A DNA stretch of 26,052 nt from Leptolinea sp. UBA5366 (GTDB taxonomy: Bacteria > Chloroflexota > Anaerolineae > Anaerolineales > Anaerolineaceae): contig DHPK01000015.1 in NCBI GenBank assembly GCA_002407845.1, positions 1 through 26,052 of the forward strand, written 5' to 3'. Made by a program: the position numbers and the translations under genes. Shown one piece after another: positions 22,869 through 26,052 of the stretch. How positions within the stretch are numbered: the first letter of the stretch is position 1; every line of letters begins with the position of its first letter. The notes beneath the pieces were generated by a model that was given only the letters and a program-made list of their open reading frames with translations, had not been told where the DNA came from and did no database searches.

Positions 22869-23483
22869 ATGGAACAGTCGTTCATCGAAAGAAACGAAAA
22901 AAAGATAAAAGTTTTTTTGAATATTATCCAGTGGGTTTTTCTCGCCGGACTGGTTGTGTTCGTCTTTTACGGCATTCGCATTGGCATTTTCACATCAGAA
23001 GAGAAGCTGACCAACTGGATTTCCGGATTTGGCATTTGGGCGCCGCTCATTTTGACTTTATACACTGCGCTGCAGGTATTTATCCCGATGCTGCCAGGCG
23101 GATCAGTGCTGGTGATCAGCCCAATCCTATTCGGTCCCATCCGTGGATTTCTTTTCAGTTATACAGGAATTATTCTTGGATCGGTGATCGCTTTCTGGAT
23201 CGCTAAACGATATGGTCCGCTGATCATGAGCTATATTCTCAACGAAAAAAATCAAAAATATTTTGACCAAATCATGAACAGCAGGAATTTCGCCCGCACT
23301 TTTGCACTCATGATCCTGCTCCCCGGCCCGCCGGATGATTACATCACCTACCTGGCTGGCTCGACCAATATGTCATTTGGAACCTTTATCTCGATCATCC
23401 TGCCATGCAAGGTTCCGCTGCTGCTGGTTTACAGCTATGGTATCAGTTCAGTCTTCAAGCTCATTCTTCAGCTTGCCGGATAA
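22869..23483 (+). CDS. TVP38/TMEM64 (DedA superfamily) membrane protein
   Basis: A 204-residue membrane protein with about five hydrophobic segments. The core VTT-domain motifs are present: FGPIRGFLFSYTGIILGSVIAFWIAKRYG (the conserved G-x3-G and R/Y positions) and LPGPPDDYITYLAGSTNMSFGTFI, the second re-entrant loop. Family members act on lipids: DedA-type UptA moves undecaprenyl phosphate across the membrane, and eukaryotic TMEM41B/VMP1 are lipid scramblases. The TVP38 branch itself is less well defined. The ATG at 22869 is chosen; a TTG at 22851 is an alternative. Divergent from the PPK2 gene. Confidence 0.85.
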   Translation: MEQSFIERNEKKIKVFLNIIQWVFLAGLVVFVFYGIRIGIFTSEEKLTNWISGFGIWAPLILTLYTALQVFIPMLPGGSVLVISPILFGPIRGFLFSYTGIILGSVIAFWIAKRYGPLIMSYILNEKNQKYFDQIMNSRNFARTFALMILLPGPPDDYITYLAGSTNMSFGTFISIILPCKVPLLLVYSYGISSVFKLILQLAG

Positions 23484-23582
23484 TTAACTCCGGTATTCTT
23501 CCGATTCGAAGCTTATATATTAATAAATCTTAATAATAAATATTTTTTTATTGAGTAAAATAGCTAAAGAATTATCAAAAAC

Positions 23583-23643
23583 GGAGAATCTCCCGCGATC
23601 TCTTTTTATTTACCCTACCCAAATTACTTGTCTAGATTATAAT
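23583..23643 (+). promoter_or_regulatory. Candidate promoter region of the sugar importer
   Basis: A perfect -10 TATAAT (23638-23643) lies 50 bases before the araF-like gene, without a recognisable -35, which suggests activator dependence. An odd palindrome GGAGAATCTCC (23583-23593) lies 45 bases upstream and could be the activator or repressor site. The stretch before it (23510-23565) is very AT-rich. Confidence 0.4.
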
Positions 23644-23693
23644 GAAGCAAATAAATTTAACAATTTATTACAATTCCCTAAAGGAGATCATAT

Positions 23694-24689
23694 ATGAAAA
23701 GATTTGTCGTTGTTATTTTAGCTTTATTTGTACTTTTGACACTCTCCACCGTTGTCATGGCGCAAGATGCGCCGCTCTTCATTGCTATTAACAAAAGCGC
23801 CGATCAGCAGTACTTCATTGACCTGCAGACAGCTTTCATTGCAAAAATCGAAGAATTAGGCGGATCAGCCAAAAAATTTGACGCCAAACTCGATCCGGGT
23901 CTGGGTGTCTCATTGATTGATGATGCCATTTCAGCCGGCGCAAAAGGTATTTCCATTACGGTTCCGGATCAGACAATCGGCCCAGCCATCGCAAAAGCAG
24001 CCCGCGATGCAGGCGTAGTCCTGATTGCAACCGATGACAGCATCCTTGACGAAAACGGCGATCCCGTCCCATTTGTCGGCTTTGACGGCAAGGACATGGG
24101 TAAAAAGGTCGGTGAAGCAACTGTCAAACTGCTGGAAGAAGCCGGCTGGCTGAAAGACGCTGACAAGAAAGTCGGCGTTCTGACCGCTGAAATCGAAACT
24201 TTATCAGTCATTGTTGACCGCACGGATGCAGAGAAAGAAGCCATCCGCACCACTGGCATTCCTGAAGAACAGATTTTCTCAGTTCCTTACACTGGTGAAA
24301 CGCTGAACGCACAGGACGCCGCGAGCCCGATCATCACTGCCAATCCTGACATCACCCACTGGGTCGTTTTCGGTGGAAACGATGAAGGCGTTCTCGGTGT
24401 CATCAACGCACTGGCAACCGCCGGCGTTGACACAGACAACATCATTGGTGTCGGTCTGGGCGCTTACGAAGCCTGCAAGCCGTGGGCAGCAGATCAGCCG
24501 AGCGGTTTCAAAGCTGCGCTGTTTATCTCAGGGCTGGATGTTGGTTCAAAAGCAGCAGAAGTTCTCTATGATGCAGTCGTGAACGGCATTGTGCCGCCAG
24601 AAAAATCGATCGCAAACACCTCAATCGTGACTCCGGATAACTATCTGGAACTGATGGATGAAATTTCGATCGCCAATTGCGGTAAATAA
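23694..24689 (+). CDS. araF: L-arabinose-type ABC sugar-binding protein
   Basis: A 331-residue periplasmic-binding-protein family 4 (ribose/arabinose type) protein. The signal peptide is about 24 residues (VVVILALFVLLTLSTVVMA, cut before QDAP); no lipobox Cys is present. Its layout follows E. coli AraF: SLIDDAISAGAKGISITVPD, DAGVVLIATDDSIL, a TTGIPEEQIFSVPY segment like the FPEKQIYQVP of AraF, THWVVFGGNDEGVLGVI, and VTPDNYLELMD at the end. L-arabinose or a related aldose is therefore likely, but ligand-pocket residues were not checked one by one. The ATPase gene follows after a strong hairpin. Start: ATG with AAAGGAG upstream. Confidence 0.85.
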   Translation: MKRFVVVILALFVLLTLSTVVMAQDAPLFIAINKSADQQYFIDLQTAFIAKIEELGGSAKKFDAKLDPGLGVSLIDDAISAGAKGISITVPDQTIGPAIAKAARDAGVVLIATDDSILDENGDPVPFVGFDGKDMGKKVGEATVKLLEEAGWLKDADKKVGVLTAEIETLSVIVDRTDAEKEAIRTTGIPEEQIFSVPYTGETLNAQDAASPIITANPDITHWVVFGGNDEGVLGVINALATAGVDTDNIIGVGLGAYEACKPWAADQPSGFKAALFISGLDVGSKAAEVLYDAVVNGIVPPEKSIANTSIVTPDNYLELMDEISIANCGK

Positions 24690-24699
24690 GGTCTAATCA

Positions 24700-24735
24700 A
24701 ATACCGGAGCAGGGAGATTATCCTGCTCCGGTATT
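24700..24735 (+). promoter_or_regulatory. Perfect 14-bp intercistronic hairpin after the sugar-binding-protein gene
   Basis: AATACCGGAGCAGG (24700-24713) pairs perfectly with CCTGCTCCGGTATT (24722-24735) around an 8-base loop. No T-tract follows (GCTAG), so read-through to the ATPase gene is expected. It probably stabilises the binding-protein mRNA and lowers ATPase expression, as the hairpin at 10079-10111 does for the other importer. Confidence 0.7.
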
Positions 24736-24768
24736 GCTAGAATATAAAAACACTCACAATAGGAAAAG

Positions 24769-26052
24769 ATGAACAATTCAGAGAGCACATCCAGCGAAAT
24801 CGATCCATCTGTCCTTCCAAGCAATGAAAAAAATCAGCCAATTCCGGGAACGCTGCTGATTCACAAGATCAGTAAAGCATTCCCTAACGTTCAGGCTTTG
24901 AACAGCGTGTCGCTCGATATTCGCCCAGGTGAAGTCCTGGCTTTTGTCGGAGAAAATGGGGCGGGGAAATCCACCTTGCTGAAAATCATCAATGGTGATT
25001 ATCAGCCGGATTCCGGCATCATGGCAATTGATGGTGAAAGATTGTCGTTTGCCAACCCTTTTGAAGCGCACAAGGCCGGAATGAGAGTTATTTATCAGGA
25101 ACCTGAAATTGTCCCTGGAGTTGACGTCGCAGAAAACATCTGGGTCGGTGAACTGCCGAAGAAATTTGGTTTTGTCGACCGCGCCCGGCTCTATCAGGAA
25201 GTTCAGGACAGCCTGGCAGAATTTGGCTTTGACACATTATTGGATCCCCACACGATGGGAGACAAACTATCCGCAGCCCAAAAGCAGGTGGTTGAAATTA
25301 TGCGGGCATTAAAATCAGGCGTGCGGGTTCTGGCGCTTGATGAGCCGACCTCATCGCTGACGGACGAGGAAGTTGATCAGCTGTTCAAACTCGTGCGCAG
25401 GCTGCGGGACGAGGGCATGGCAATCATCTATGTCTCACACCGGATCAAAGAGATTCTGCAAATCTGCGACCGGGTTGCGGTGCTGCGGGACGGCGAACTG
25501 ATCGGCGTTTATCCAGCCAGCGACCTGACAGAAGTCGAGATCGTTCACCTGATGGTCGGACGCGACATGTCAGAAATTTTCACTCGGAAACCGGCGATTC
25601 AGGATCACGAAGTTTTGCGAGTCGAGAACCTCAACAGCCGCTGGCATGATGACATTAATTTTCACATTAATGCAGGTGAAGTGGTTGGCTTTGCCGGTCT
25701 GGTCGGCGCTGGCAGAACAGAGCTGGCAAAAGTGATCTTTGGCGCTCTTGATAAAGACAGCGGCACGGTCATTCTTGACGGCGAAGAAGTTCGGATCAAC
25801 AATCCCAAAAGTGCGATTGCCAAAGGCATCGGATTCACACCTGAGGATCGGAAACGGGAAGGACTGTTCCTCATTCGAGCCGTCCTTGAAAACGCATCGG
25901 TCGTTATCGTGCGGCAGCTGACCAAATTAGGGTTTGTCAATCGGAAAAAAGAAGTGGAAATCGCCACGTCTTTCGTCGAAAAACTTGAGGTTAAAACGCC
26001 CTCCCTGAGGCAGGAAATCGGAAAACTTTCCGGCGGCAATCAGCAGAAAGTC
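24769..26052 (+). CDS. araG: Sugar ABC importer ATPase with two nucleotide-binding domains (AraG/MglA type), cut by right edge
   Basis: 428 codons are visible to the window end. Domain 1: Walker A GENGAGKS (61-68), Q-loop VIYQEPE (Gln 110), the AraG-like signature LSAAQKQVVEI, Walker B VLALDEPTSSL (Asp 191, Glu 192), and switch His 224 (YVSHRIKEI). Domain 2 has the degenerate loop GLVGAGRTEL (310-319, no Lys), normal for the family, then PEDRKREG and a canonical LSGGNQQKV at the edge. The missing part should be the last 70-80 residues. The first 27 residues are a polar extension beyond the family's usual start; no better in-frame start exists, and AGGAAAAG lies at the correct spacing. It energises sugar uptake with the araF-like protein; the permease gene should lie just to the right. 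Confidence 0.9.
   Translation, partial: MNNSESTSSEIDPSVLPSNEKNQPIPGTLLIHKISKAFPNVQALNSVSLDIRPGEVLAFVGENGAGKSTLLKIINGDYQPDSGIMAIDGERLSFANPFEAHKAGMRVIYQEPEIVPGVDVAENIWVGELPKKFGFVDRARLYQEVQDSLAEFGFDTLLDPHTMGDKLSAAQKQVVEIMRALKSGVRVLALDEPTSSLTDEEVDQLFKLVRRLRDEGMAIIYVSHRIKEILQICDRVAVLRDGELIGVYPASDLTEVEIVHLMVGRDMSEIFTRKPAIQDHEVLRVENLNSRWHDDINFHINAGEVVGFAGLVGAGRTELAKVIFGALDKDSGTVILDGEEVRINNPKSAIAKGIGFTPEDRKREGLFLIRAVLENASVVIVRQLTKLGFVNRKKEVEIATSFVEKLEVKTPSLRQEIGKLSGGNQQKV

Overview
The window looks like chromosomal DNA from an anaerobic, monoderm bacterium of the Chloroflexota, most likely an Anaerolineae-type organism. This is an inference from several features: a peptide-binding lipoprotein with a long Thr/Pro then Ala/Glu-rich linker after the lipid-modified Cys, a cell-wall-type protein with prealbumin-like repeats and an LPETG motif, Fe-S and flavin proteins, and moderate base composition. 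No rRNA, tRNA, CRISPR array or intact insertion sequence was seen. The first ~590 bases look different: a 3' fragment of a large serine recombinase and the start of an ArsR-type repressor, both resembling genes of Firmicutes mobile elements.

Layout. 1-590 (minus): ArsR-type repressor running off the left edge, its consensus promoter, and the recombinase tail, fused to the 3' end of an LPETG surface-protein gene (536-2116). 2117-2785: non-coding, with two strong hairpins. 2786-3807 (minus): PadR regulator and a polytopic 4Fe-4S protein. 4137-5375 (plus): GltD-like flavoprotein. 5569-5985 (minus): YjbQ family. 6257-11801 (minus): complete five-gene peptide/nickel-type ABC importer, with a perfect consensus promoter 360 bases upstream and a leader carrying repeated ATTGTTC boxes. 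12260-13120 (minus): fumarylacetoacetase-fold hydrolase. 13316-14387 (plus): FMN reductase and peroxiredoxin. 14487-16271 (plus): isoprenylcysteine methyltransferase-like membrane protein and a TIM-barrel isomerase/epimerase. 16360-16812 (minus): flavodoxin-like protein. 17021-18599 (plus): small membrane protein and alkaline-phosphatase-fold phosphodiesterase.

18735-23483 is a membrane and phosphate-centred block: an SLC13/ArsB-type permease, a DUF368 protein (family shown to transport polyprenyl phosphate), a two-domain PPK2 (polyphosphate:AMP phosphotransferase type) and a TVP38/DedA-superfamily protein (a second family linked to polyprenyl-phosphate recycling). 23694 to the right edge is an L-arabinose-type sugar importer: an AraF-like binding protein and an AraG-like double ATPase cut by the window end.

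The most notable points are the LPETG/recombinase junction, the ArsR gene whose only well-placed start codon is ATA, the ATTGTTC box array in the importer leader, strong hairpins without a U-tract directly after both binding-protein genes, and the DUF368-PPK2-TVP38 neighbourhood.
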